From Rubrivirga sp. (GTDB lineage Bacteria; Bacteroidota; Rhodothermia; Rhodothermales; Rubricoccaceae), in the NCBI GenBank assembly GCA_012269805.1, contig JAAXJP010000070.1, positions 1 through 8,685 of the forward strand: a stretch of DNA of 8,685 nt, given 5' to 3'. Shown here in pieces: positions 1 to 5,877 of the stretch. The first letter of the stretch is position 1, and every line of letters starts with the position of its first letter. The notes under the pieces are model-generated. The model was not told the origin of the DNA. It worked only from the letters and a program-made list of their open reading frames with translations, and did not search any database. The position numbers and the translations under genes are program-made.

Positions 1-1
1 C

Positions 2-487
2 ACGTCGTACGCCGTCACCGGCGAGACCGCCGACGAGGTCCTCCGTTCCCTCCTCGAACACGGCCCGCGCGAGGGGGAGTCCGTCTTTTTCGGCCTGACC
101 GAGACCGCGCTCGACGTCCGCTACGACCCGACAGAGATCTCGGGCGGCTGCATCATCCAGGATGCAGAGGTCGACCTCGAGTTGGTCGTCACGCTCCCCG
201 AGTGGATGCCGGCGCCCGGCACCGACCCCGCGCTTCTCCGCGACTGGGGGCGGTTCCGGCGAGCCCTCGCGCAGCACGAGGAGCGGCACCAAACGATCGC
301 CCTCGACGGCGCCCAGTCCGCCTACCGCGCCGTCGCCGGGCTGTACCGGGGCTCTTGCGAGGAGGCCGTCGCCGAGGCGCGGGGGCGCCTGGAGCGGCTC
401 GGCGTCGAGGTCAGTGCGGCCCACCGCCGGTACGACCACGAGACGAAGCACGGGCGGACGGAGGGCGCGGCCTGGCCGGTCCCGTAG
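2..487 (+). CDS. DUF922-type putative secreted zinc protease, 3' part (5' end outside window)
   Basis: The frame is already open at base 2 and runs to a TAG at 485-487, so this is the last 161 residues of a longer protein whose N-terminus lies to the left. The metal-binding HExxH motif reads HEERH at 275-289. A Trp-rich stretch (LPEW, then DWGRF) precedes it. Two cysteines, in GGCII (149-151) and GSCEE (356-358), flank the motif and could form a disulfide. The order of a 'Y.V.G.T..E' strand, a GP turn, a cysteine strand, LPxW, and a helix with HExxH matches my recollection of the DUF922 family (predicted secreted Zn-dependent proteases). The substrate is unknown. A signal peptide would be expected on the missing part. 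The TTG at 182 gives a shorter frame but would cut through the fold, so it is not the start. The gene ends 14 bp before the convergent crotonase gene. Family assignment is fairly secure; catalytic activity is inferred. Confidence 0.72.
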   Translation, partial: TSYAVTGETADEVLRSLLEHGPREGESVFFGLTETALDVRYDPTEISGGCIIQDAEVDLELVVTLPEWMPAPGTDPALLRDWGRFRRALAQHEERHQTIALDGAQSAYRAVAGLYRGSCEEAVAEARGRLERLGVEVSAAHRRYDHETKHGRTEGAAWPVP

Positions 488-501
488 CGGGCCCCCGCGG
501 G

Positions 502-1278
502 CTACTCGAACCGCGAGAAGTCCGGCGGGCGCTTCTCGAAGAACGCGGTGAAGGCCTCCTGGGCCTCGGGCGAGCCGAGGCGCTCGACGAAGAGGGCGCC
601 CTCGCGCGCGAACGCCTCACCGACGGCGTCGGCCGCGTCGTGGCGGAGGAGCGCCTTCGTCTGGCGGACCGCCGCCGGCGGCTTCTGCGCGAGCGCCGCG
701 GCCCGGTCGAGCGCGTGCGCCACCGGGTCGTCCACGACGGCGTTGACCAAGCCCACCTCGGCGGCCGTCTCGACCGGGACGGGGTCTCCGAAGAGGAGGA
801 ACTCGGCCGCGCGCGCCGGCCCGGCGAGGCGAGGGAGGAGGAGGCTCGAGGCGGCCTCCGGCACGAGCCCGAGGTCGACGAACGGCATCTTGAGGACGGC
901 GTCGGGCGCGGCGTAGGCGAGGTCGCAGTGGAGCAGGATCGTCGTCCCGATCCCGATGGCGGGCCCAGCGACGGCGGCCACGAGCGGCTTCGGGAACGTG
1001 GCCGCGGCCTGGAGGAACCGGAAGACCGGGCTGTCGGGGCCCGTCGGCGGGTCCATCATAAAGTCGCCGAGGTCGTTGCCGGCCGTGAACACGCCGCCGC
1101 GCCCGCTCAACACGACCACGCGGACGGCGCCGTCCGCGGCGGCCTCGGCGAGGAGGTCGGCGAGGTGGCCGTACATGGCGCGCGTGAGGGCGTTCTTCTT
1201 TTCGGGCCGGTCGAGGGCGAGGTGGAGCACGCCGCCGTCGAGCGTCGCGGCGACGTGGTCCTGGGTCGAGTCGGTCAT
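502..1278 (-). CDS. Crotonase-fold enoyl-CoA isomerase/hydratase family protein
   Basis: A 258-residue protein of normal length for the enoyl-CoA hydratase/isomerase superfamily, acting on acyl-CoA thioesters in the cytoplasm, most likely in fatty-acid beta-oxidation. The first oxyanion-hole segment is FTAGNDL (residues 64-70) and the second is PAIGIG (106-111), followed by a CDL strand (118-120). The two glutamates of classical hydratases (rat Glu144 in GGGCE and Glu164 in QPE) align with Thr113 and Phe133, so neither is present. Instead Glu141 lies in a PEAASS motif, where delta3,delta2-enoyl-CoA isomerases of the ECI2 type carry their catalytic Glu. An isomerase that shifts double bonds in unsaturated acyl-CoAs is therefore more likely than a hydratase. 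The C-terminal EKRPPDF tail is common in the superfamily. ATG start at 1278, no Shine-Dalgarno, and a promoter-like box ends 22 nt before it. It is divergent from the BioY gene and no other beta-oxidation gene is visible in the window. Confidence 0.9.
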   Translation of the reverse strand: MTDSTQDHVAATLDGGVLHLALDRPEKKNALTRAMYGHLADLLAEAAADGAVRVVVLSGRGGVFTAGNDLGDFMMDPPTGPDSPVFRFLQAAATFPKPLVAAVAGPAIGIGTTILLHCDLAYAAPDAVLKMPFVDLGLVPEAASSLLLPRLAGPARAAEFLLFGDPVPVETAAEVGLVNAVVDDPVAHALDRAAALAQKPPAAVRQTKALLRHDAADAVGEAFAREGALFVERLGSPEAQEAFTAFFEKRPPDFSRFE

Positions 1279-1300
1279 CGGTGGGGGGGCGTGTCGGCCC

Positions 1301-1308
1301 CGAAGCTA
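1301..1308 (-). promoter_or_regulatory. Candidate -7 promoter box for the crotonase gene
   Basis: Read on the minus strand the box is TAGCTTCG, seven of eight bases matching the Bacteroidota -7 consensus TAnnTTTG. It ends 22 nt before the ATG at 1278, the same distance as the boxes at 1386-1393 and 4984-4991. No TTG-type -33 partner was found at the expected distance. The implied 5' leader is short and C-rich and has no Shine-Dalgarno. Confidence 0.5.
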
Positions 1309-1385
1309 CGGGCGCTCTCGTCCCGTCCCGGGGGGCACCGAGGCCAGGGGATCGAGGCGGGGGGAGCCGCGCGACGGGCCCCGCG

Positions 1386-1393
1386 TATCTTGG
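1386..1393 (+). promoter_or_regulatory. Candidate -7 promoter box for the BioY gene
   Basis: TATCTTGG matches TAnnTTTG at seven of eight positions and ends 22 nt before the ATG at 1416. No clear -33 element is visible upstream. Together with the minus-strand box at 1301-1308 it makes the 137-bp crotonase/BioY gap a divergent promoter region with back-to-back starts. Confidence 0.5.
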
Positions 1394-1415
1394 CGGCCTC
1401 CCGTCCGACCCGCCC

Positions 1416-1994
1416 ATGTCCGTCGCCCTCGCCGCCCCGTCCGCCGCCTCCGTCGACCGCCTCCGCGCCGACGACGCCCCGCTCGCGCTCCAGGCCGCCT
1501 TCGTCGTGGGCACGGCCCTGCTGACCGGGCTCCTGGCGCAGTTCGAGCTCCGCGTCTACCTCTGGGAGGTCCCGCTTACGCTCCAGTCCATTGCCGTCTA
1601 CGGCTCCGGCCTGTTCCTCGGCTGGCGGACCGGCGCCCTCGCGATGCTGCTGTACCTCGCGCTCGGCCTCGTCCTCCCGATGTACGCAGGCGGCGGCTCC
1701 GGCCTCGACCACCTACTGGGCGCGTCGGTGGGCTACCTCGTCGGGTTCCCGCTCGTGGCGCTCGCGGCCGGGCTCGTGACCGAGCGGAGCCGGGGCGTCG
1801 GGCGGAGCGTGCTCGGCCTCGTCGCCGGGTCCGCCGTTTTGTTCACCTGCGGCGTCGTCGGGCTCCACGTCGTGGCCGACTACTCGTGGGCCGAGGCGGC
1901 CGTCAACGGGTGGCTCAAGTTCATCCCGTGGGACCTCACCAAGATCGCGCTCGTGGCGTCGCTCTACGCCGGCGCGCGTCGGGCCACGGCCTAG
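1416..1994 (+). CDS. bioY: BioY family biotin transporter substrate-binding subunit
   Basis: A 192-residue, mostly hydrophobic protein of the length usual for BioY, the biotin-binding S component of ECF-type vitamin transporters in the inner membrane. Family hallmarks are the VPLTLQS motif (start of the core), a GLFLGWRTG loop leading into the helix AMLLYLALGLVLP, the glycine-rich YAGGGSG loop, a GYLVGFP helix, and a C-terminal IPWDLTK segment like the conserved 'pxDxxK' end of BioY. About six membrane segments can be drawn. The ATG at 1416 is chosen because it follows the promoter-like box by 22 nt and because the frame upstream of it (back to 1281) overlaps that promoter and reads as low-complexity GC-rich sequence. 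No ECF ATPase or T component (BioM/BioN type) and no biotin-synthesis gene lies in the window, so it may work alone or share an energising module encoded elsewhere. Biotin regulation is not evident from the sequence. Confidence 0.9.
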   Translation: MSVALAAPSAASVDRLRADDAPLALQAAFVVGTALLTGLLAQFELRVYLWEVPLTLQSIAVYGSGLFLGWRTGALAMLLYLALGLVLPMYAGGGSGLDHLLGASVGYLVGFPLVALAAGLVTERSRGVGRSVLGLVAGSAVLFTCGVVGLHVVADYSWAEAAVNGWLKFIPWDLTKIALVASLYAGARRATA

Positions 1995-2019
1995 GCGCCT
2001 CGTCCCGTTTTTCGTCCGG

Positions 2020-2040
2020 CGCCCGCCCCATCGGCGGGCG
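2020..2040 (+). terminator. GC-rich hairpin after the BioY gene
   Basis: CGCCCGCC (2020-2027) pairs perfectly with GGCGGGCG (2033-2040) across a 5-base loop, 25 nt after the BioY stop codon. The downstream sequence has only a short TTT at 2048-2050, and a T5 run lies before the hairpin instead of after it. It is a plausible but non-canonical terminator; chance hairpins are common at this GC content. Confidence 0.35.
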
Positions 2041-2136
2041 TCGCGCGTTTGGGGAGGGCCGTCCCCGCGAGCGCGCCTCGTTACCTGACCCGCGCGTGGG
2101 GCGGCCCTCTCACTGCGCACGCATCCCCCCGACCCC

Positions 2137-2817
2137 ATGCCCTCCCTTCGCGCCCCCCTCTCTGCGCTGCTCGCCGCGCTCGTCGTCCTCGGCCTCGGCG
2201 CCTGCGACACCACCGACTACTACGGTGACGAGGACACGTCGCTGAACGTGTTCGTCGTCGACTTCTCGTTCGACCCCTTCGAGTACGACTCGCCGCGCCC
2301 CGATGAGGACCTCGTGACGGCCTCCTTCGACGCCCGCGACGCGACGGTGTCCCGCGGCGACCTCGACGCGGCGCTCGAGACGGTCGGCGACGGGGCGCTC
2401 GTGATGCTCTACATCGACCTCGAACTGGTCTCCGCGTTCGACGGGGCCGAGGGGAACACGACGTGGTCGGCGCTCCCGCTGTCGCGCTCGTTCGAGGAGC
2501 TCGTGCTCGCGGCGGATGGGGAGGGCGGCACGTTCGAGATCCCGGTCGTCGGCTACACGGCGTCCTACGAGTACTCGTTCGACAACGACGACCTCTACTT
2601 CGACGTCGTCTCGTCGGCCCCGTACACCGACTTCTCGGACGACCCGCGCGTGCTGTTCGACTTTATCGTCCCGCAGCGCGTCGACGGGACCGGCGACCTC
2701 GACCTCCGGCTCGTGGTCATTCCGGACGAGCTGTACTACACGAACGCCGGCGCCGGCGCGCGCGTCGACCTCCGCGACTACGAGGCCGTCAAGGCCGCCT
2801 ACAACCTCCCGGACTGA
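2137..2817 (+). CDS. Acidic predicted lipoprotein of unknown function
   Basis: A 226-residue protein with a type II signal peptide: a basic Arg5, a hydrophobic stretch (residues 8-21), and a lipobox LGAC with the lipidated Cys at 23. The residues after the Cys are rich in acidic amino acids (CDTTDYYGDED). In Bacteroidota such acidic residues just after the Cys can act as a surface-export signal for lipoproteins, but I cannot confirm that here. The mature protein is very acidic, rich in Asp, Tyr and Phe, and contains a single Lys. It looks beta-rich. A central 'DGxxxTWSALPLS' segment, a late 'LRLVVIP' strand and a C-terminal 'YEAVKAAYNL' helix recall small uncharacterised lipoproteins of marine Bacteroidota, a resemblance from memory only. 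No catalytic motif is seen. ATG at 2137 follows a C-rich leader without Shine-Dalgarno. A 3' hairpin separates it from the convergent response regulator. Confidence 0.78.
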   Translation: MPSLRAPLSALLAALVVLGLGACDTTDYYGDEDTSLNVFVVDFSFDPFEYDSPRPDEDLVTASFDARDATVSRGDLDAALETVGDGALVMLYIDLELVSAFDGAEGNTTWSALPLSRSFEELVLAADGEGGTFEIPVVGYTASYEYSFDNDDLYFDVVSSAPYTDFSDDPRVLFDFIVPQRVDGTGDLDLRLVVIPDELYYTNAGAGARVDLRDYEAVKAAYNLPD

Positions 2818-2866
2818 TCGGGAGTCCCTCCGCCTCGGCGTCGAGGCCGGCAGGGGCAGAAACGAA

Positions 2867-2901
2867 GAAGGGGCACGAGGGTCATCGCCTCGTGCCCCTT
2901 C
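2867..2901. terminator. Strong 14-bp hairpin terminator between convergent genes
   Basis: Bases 2867-2880 pair without mismatch with 2888-2901 around a 7-base loop. The hairpin lies between the lipoprotein stop (2817) and the response-regulator stop (2927). On the minus strand it is followed by a T-rich stretch (TTCGTTTCTG), so it fits best as a rho-independent terminator of the response regulator. On the plus strand the tail is not T-rich, but the stem could still stop transcription from the lipoprotein side. Confidence 0.8.
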
Positions 2902-2926
2902 CTGTATACCTCGTGCTGTGCGAGCG

Positions 2927-3574
2927 CTACACCTCGTTCTGCGCCGTCCAGAGCGTGGCGCGTTGGACGAACTCGTTCGTCGTCTCGATGCCCAGCTTCT
3001 GCTTGATGTGGACGCGGTGGGTCTCGACCGTCTTCGGCGAGAGCATCATGGCCTCGGCCACCTGCGACGTCGTGAGGCCCTGGCCGAAGTAGCGGAACAC
3101 CTCGAGCTCGCGGTCGGTGAGGTCGGCCACGGACGACTCGGCCCCGCCGCCGGCCGAGAGGTAGCTCCCCACGACCCGGTCGCGGACGGCCTCGGAGAGG
3201 TGGAGCCGGCCGTCGAGGACGGTCCGGATGGCCTCCAAGAGAATCCCCGAGGCCTCCTGCTTGGCCACGTAGCCCATCGCCCCGGCCCGGACGGCCCGCT
3301 CGGCGTAGACCCGCTCGGGGTAGGCCGAGACGACGAGGATCTTGACCTCGGGGTACATCGAGCGGATCTGCTTCGTGAGCTCGATCCCGTCGGACCCGTC
3401 GATGGCGACGTCGGCGAGGACGAGGTCGGGCTTGGCCGCCTGGATCAGGTCGATGGCGTCGGGCCCCGACGACGCCTCGCCGACGACCTCGAGGTCGGGC
3501 GCCGAGCGGATGAGCGAACGGATGCCCTCGCGGGTGATGGGGTGATCCTCGACGAGGAAGACACGGTGGGTCAT
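2927..3574 (-). CDS. NarL/FixJ-family two-component response regulator
   Basis: A 215-residue, two-domain cytoplasmic transcription regulator. The N-terminal receiver domain (about 3-120) has the acidic pair Glu9/Asp10, phospho-acceptor Asp55 (VLADVAID), Ser83 (VVSAY) in the usual Thr/Ser switch position, and the conserved Lys105 (YVAKQ). The C-terminal LuxR-type helix-turn-helix (about 150-196) starts LTDRELEV and has the recognition region LSPKTVETHR followed by IKQKLGI, all typical of NarL/FixJ proteins. The usual Pro after the phosphorylation site (DxxMP) is absent: the loop reads DVAIDGSDG. Phosphorylation by a sensor kinase is expected to promote dimerisation and DNA binding. No kinase gene is adjacent, so it is an orphan here and its signal and targets cannot be told. 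ATG at 3574; divergent from the VWA gene over a 218-bp gap and ended by the hairpin at 2867-2901. Confidence 0.93.
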   Translation of the reverse strand: MTHRVFLVEDHPITREGIRSLIRSAPDLEVVGEASSGPDAIDLIQAAKPDLVLADVAIDGSDGIELTKQIRSMYPEVKILVVSAYPERVYAERAVRAGAMGYVAKQEASGILLEAIRTVLDGRLHLSEAVRDRVVGSYLSAGGGAESSVADLTDRELEVFRYFGQGLTTSQVAEAMMLSPKTVETHRVHIKQKLGIETTNEFVQRATLWTAQNEV

Positions 3575-3700
3575 GGACGGACGGTCCTCGGCCGCGGGGC
3601 GGCCCGGCTGGTGGCTGCGGTAGAGCGGGCGCCCGTGTGCGCTCGCGGGGGGATAATGGGCGACGGGCGTCAGGGGTTTCCGTAGGGCCCGGACCGGGAG

Positions 3701-3731
3701 GTCGTTTTCACTCTCGACTGAAACGTACGAC
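3701..3731. promoter_or_regulatory. Imperfect inverted repeat in the response regulator/VWA divergent region
   Basis: Within the 218-bp divergent gap (3575-3792) the arms GTCGTTTTC (3701-3709) and GAAACG-TACGAC (3720-3731) form an imperfect dyad around a 10-base centre. The patch is clearly less GC-rich than its surroundings. It may be an operator or a promoter, for instance for the regulator or the VWA gene. No good TAnnTTTG box lies near either start, so the true promoters here remain unassigned. The rest of the gap shows nothing recognisable. Confidence 0.25.
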
Positions 3732-3792
3732 GGGCACGGCCGGAACGCCGCGGCCCGTTCGGGGTGCGAGAGGCCCCAACGACCCCGGACCG

Positions 3793-4893
3793 ATGCGATT
3801 CCGCTACGCCGAGTGGGACGAGGCGCGCCACGGCACGGCGCGCTCGACGTTCGACACGCTCTTCGACCTGTTCCAGCAGCTCCTCTTCCACACCGGCGGC
3901 GACGCCGACGAGGCGCTCCAGTGGCTCACGGCCATCGACAAGGAGTACGGGGTGACCGATGAGGACATGGGCCTCGGCGACTTTATCGAGGAGCTCAAGG
4001 ACCGCGGCTACATCGACCGCGACGAGGAGACGGGCGTCGTCCAGATCACGGCCAAGGCCGAGCGCGGGCTGAGGGAGCGCTCGCTGGAGGAGATCTTCAA
4101 GGACCTCCGAAAGGCCGGCCGCGGCGACCACAAGACGCCGTTCTCCGGCCTCGGCACGGAGCGACAGCCGGAGACGCGGCCCTACACGTTCGGCGACGAC
4201 GTCCACGACCTCGACGTGACGGGGACGCTCTCGAACGCCTTCCGGCGCGGCGGCATCGACGAGTTCGGCCTCACGCAGGACGACTTCCAGGTGTTCGAGA
4301 CCGACCACCACACGAGCGTGGCGACGGTCCTGATGATCGACCTCAGCCACTCGATGGTGCTCTACGGCGAGGACCGGATCACGCCGGCCCGCAAGACGGC
4401 GCTCGCCCTCGCGGAGCTGATCACGACGCGCTACCCCAAGGACACGCTCGACATCGTGGCCTTCGGGAACGAGGCGTGGGAGGTCGAGATGAAGGACCTC
4501 CCGTACCTCCAGGTCGGCCCGTACCACACGAACACGCGGGCCGGGCTGGAGCGCGCCCGCGACATCCTCCGCCGCCGGAAGAACCGCAACAAGCAGATCT
4601 TCATGGTGACCGACGGGAAGCCGTCGTGCCACTTCGTGAACGGCCGGCTGTACCGGAACGCCTACGGGCTCGACCGCCAGATCGTCAACAAGGTGCTCGA
4701 CGAGGCGGCGATCTGCCGGCGCGAGGGGATCACGATCACGACGTTCATGATCGCGCGCGACCCGTACCTCCAGGACTTTGTCCGCCAGCTGACGGAGGTG
4801 AACCACGGGCGGGCCTACTACGCCGGCCTCGACGAGCTGGGCGGGTTCCTGTTCGAGGACTACGTCCGCAACCGCCGCAAGCGGATGCGCTGA
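3793..4893 (+). CDS. VWA domain-containing protein with intact MIDAS
   Basis: A 366-residue cytoplasmic protein with no signal peptide or membrane helix. The N-terminal part (1-165) is charged and helical, with an LFDLFQQLLF segment and a region like a small winged-helix or death-like fold ('GVTDEDMGLGDFIEELKDRGYI'). The C-terminal von Willebrand factor A domain (about 175-350) has a full metal-ion-dependent adhesion site: Asp183-x-Ser185-x-Ser187 (DLSHS), a likely Thr248 (YHTNTRAGL) and Asp274 (VTDGKP). It ends in a basic tail (RNRRKRMR). Bacterial VWA proteins of this kind usually work with a MoxR-type AAA ATPase as chaperone-like partners; none is in the window. The ATG at 3793 is chosen because homologous-looking protein (MRFRYAEWD) begins there. 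An in-frame ATG at 3637 would add 52 residues of low-complexity Gly/Arg/Pro sequence lying over the divergent regulatory region. Domain identity is secure; function is unknown. Confidence 0.88.
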   Translation: MRFRYAEWDEARHGTARSTFDTLFDLFQQLLFHTGGDADEALQWLTAIDKEYGVTDEDMGLGDFIEELKDRGYIDRDEETGVVQITAKAERGLRERSLEEIFKDLRKAGRGDHKTPFSGLGTERQPETRPYTFGDDVHDLDVTGTLSNAFRRGGIDEFGLTQDDFQVFETDHHTSVATVLMIDLSHSMVLYGEDRITPARKTALALAELITTRYPKDTLDIVAFGNEAWEVEMKDLPYLQVGPYHTNTRAGLERARDILRRRKNRNKQIFMVTDGKPSCHFVNGRLYRNAYGLDRQIVNKVLDEAAICRREGITITTFMIARDPYLQDFVRQLTEVNHGRAYYAGLDELGGFLFEDYVRNRRKRMR

Positions 4894-4897
4894 CCCC

Positions 4898-4942
4898 GCC
4901 CGCCTGACTCCGTCGACCTGACGGTTCGGCGCCGAGGCGGGC
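4898..4942 (+). terminator. Branched hairpin after the VWA gene
   Basis: GCCCGCCT (4898-4905) pairs perfectly with AGGCGGGC (4935-4942). The enclosed loop holds a second stem, CCGTC/GACGG (4910-4914 with 4920-4924), and the palindrome CGGCGCCG (4927-4934). It starts four bases after the VWA stop codon. There is no T-tract, so it is only a possible terminator or 3'-end stabiliser. Confidence 0.35.
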
Positions 4943-4983
4943 GACCTCACGCGGTCGTCACCCCGCGGCACGAGAGCGCGGAT

Positions 4984-4991
4984 CAACTTGG
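4984..4991 (+). promoter_or_regulatory. Candidate -7 promoter box for the HAD phosphatase gene
   Basis: CAACTTGG is a weaker match to TAnnTTTG (two mismatches), but it ends exactly 22 nt before the GTG at 5014. The sequence from it to the start closely resembles the BioY leader (CTTGGCGGC in both, then CCGACCC near the start codon). This placement supports the GTG as the real start. Confidence 0.4.
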
Positions 4992-5013
4992 CGGCGTCCT
5001 GCGCCCCCGACCC

Positions 5014-5766
5014 GTGATCCGCCTCTTTCTCGCCGACATCGACGGCTGCCTCTCCGAGCCGTACGTCCCCTTCGACCTCGACGGATTCGGCCAACTCCGC
5101 GACTGGGCCGCTCGGGCGGAAACGGACGACCGCTACCCCCGCCTCGGCATCTGCTCCGGGCGGAGCTACGCCTACGTCGAGGCCACGTCACAGGCGCTCG
5201 GCCTGAAGGCGCCCGCCCTGTTCGAGAGCGGCGGTGGCCGGTTCGACCTGCCCGACGCCCGGATCACCTGGAACCCGGCGCTGACGCCCGAGACCGAGGC
5301 CGCGCTCGCGGCGTGCCGCGCGTTCCTGGTCGACCACGTCGTCCCGCGCTCGACGACCGTCTCCTACGACTACGGGAAGCGGTCGCAGGCCGGAATCGTG
5401 AGCCCGGTCGTGGGCGAGTGCGAGGCGTTCCTCCCCGACGTCGAGGCGTTCGTGGCCGACCACGGCGCCGACCTCCACGCCTACCACACGCCGTACTCCA
5501 TCGACGTCGTGCCGGCGGGGCTCACGAAGGTCCAGGCCCTCCGCTGGCTCGCCGAGGCGGACGGCCTCGGGCTCGACGAGCTCGCGTTCATCGGCGACAC
5601 GAACGGGGACGCGCCGGCCATCGAGGCCGCCGGCCTCGGGTTCGCGCCGGCGAATGGCGTCGGCGCGGCCCGCGACGCGGCCGACGTGGTGACGGAAGGC
5701 GCCGTGCTCGACGGCGTGATTGAGGCCTACCGCGCCTGCCTCGCCCGAAACGGCGCCGTGGAATAA
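5014..5766 (+). CDS. HAD-superfamily phosphatase (Cof-like, subclass IIB)
   Basis: A 250-residue soluble hydrolase with all four HAD motifs. Motif I is Asp8-Ile-Asp10-Gly (ADIDGCLSE), with Asp8 the nucleophile and Asp10 the general acid. Motif II is Ser48 in ICSGRS. Motif III is Lys172 in GLTKVQAL. Motif IV is IGDTNGDAPA, with Asp195 and Asp199 binding Mg2+. A large cap insert (about 80-165) between motifs II and III fits subclass C2, the Cof/sugar-phosphatase group, which includes mannosyl-3-phosphoglycerate and sucrose-phosphate phosphatases. The natural substrate is probably a small phosphorylated metabolite, but it cannot be specified. GTG start at 5014, placed by motif I near the N-terminus and by the promoter box 22 nt upstream; no earlier start is needed. 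It stands alone between the VWA and L,D-transpeptidase genes with hairpins on both sides, so it is probably transcribed singly. Confidence 0.9.
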   Translation: MIRLFLADIDGCLSEPYVPFDLDGFGQLRDWAARAETDDRYPRLGICSGRSYAYVEATSQALGLKAPALFESGGGRFDLPDARITWNPALTPETEAALAACRAFLVDHVVPRSTTVSYDYGKRSQAGIVSPVVGECEAFLPDVEAFVADHGADLHAYHTPYSIDVVPAGLTKVQALRWLAEADGLGLDELAFIGDTNGDAPAIEAAGLGFAPANGVGAARDAADVVTEGAVLDGVIEAYRACLARNGAVE

Positions 5767-5777
5767 CCCGGCGGCGC

Positions 5778-5797
5778 GGCCCGTTTGCGAGCGGGCC
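5778..5797 (+). terminator. Hairpin after the HAD phosphatase gene
   Basis: GGCCCGTT (5778-5785) pairs with AGCGGGCC (5790-5797), including one G-T pair, around a 4-base loop. It starts 11 nt after the stop codon. There is no T-tail. The right arm can instead pair with 5823-5833 (TTGGGCCCCGC, one bulge), so the two structures exclude each other. Confidence 0.35.
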
Positions 5798-5822
5798 CAA
5801 GCGCGATCGGGAGCGATTCGTG

Positions 5823-5854
5823 TTGGGCCCCGCGGCCCGTTGCCGATACCTTCG
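5823..5854 (+). promoter_or_regulatory. Candidate promoter of the L,D-transpeptidase gene
   Basis: A TTG at 5823-5825 and the box TACCTTCG at 5847-5854 are 21 nt apart, fitting the Bacteroidota -33/-7 layout (TTG or TTTG, then TAnnTTTG). The -7 box has seven of eight matches and ends 23 nt before the ATG at 5878. This is the best complete promoter in the window. Confidence 0.55.
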
Positions 5855-5877
5855 CCCCGTCGTCCCCACCGCCGCCC

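Noticed and set aside
484..505. GTAGC...GCTAC inverted repeat between the convergent DUF922 and crotonase stops
   Set aside because: Only five pairs, largely formed by the two facing TAG stop codons; the inner bases do not extend the stem, so a terminator is not supported.
1281..1415. Upstream in-frame extension of BioY
   Set aside because: It runs through the divergent promoter region and encodes no BioY-like sequence; the box at 1386-1393 supports the start at 1416.
2082..2089. TACCTGAC as a promoter box for the lipoprotein gene
   Set aside because: It misses most of the second half of TAnnTTTG and lies 47 nt from the start, unlike the 22-23 nt of the other boxes.
3637..3792. Upstream in-frame extension of the VWA gene
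   Set aside because: The added 52 residues are low-complexity and lie in the divergent regulatory gap; the recognisable protein begins at 3793.
5785..5877. Upstream in-frame extension of the L,D-transpeptidase
   Set aside because: It would bury the signal peptide and place the candidate promoter inside the coding region.
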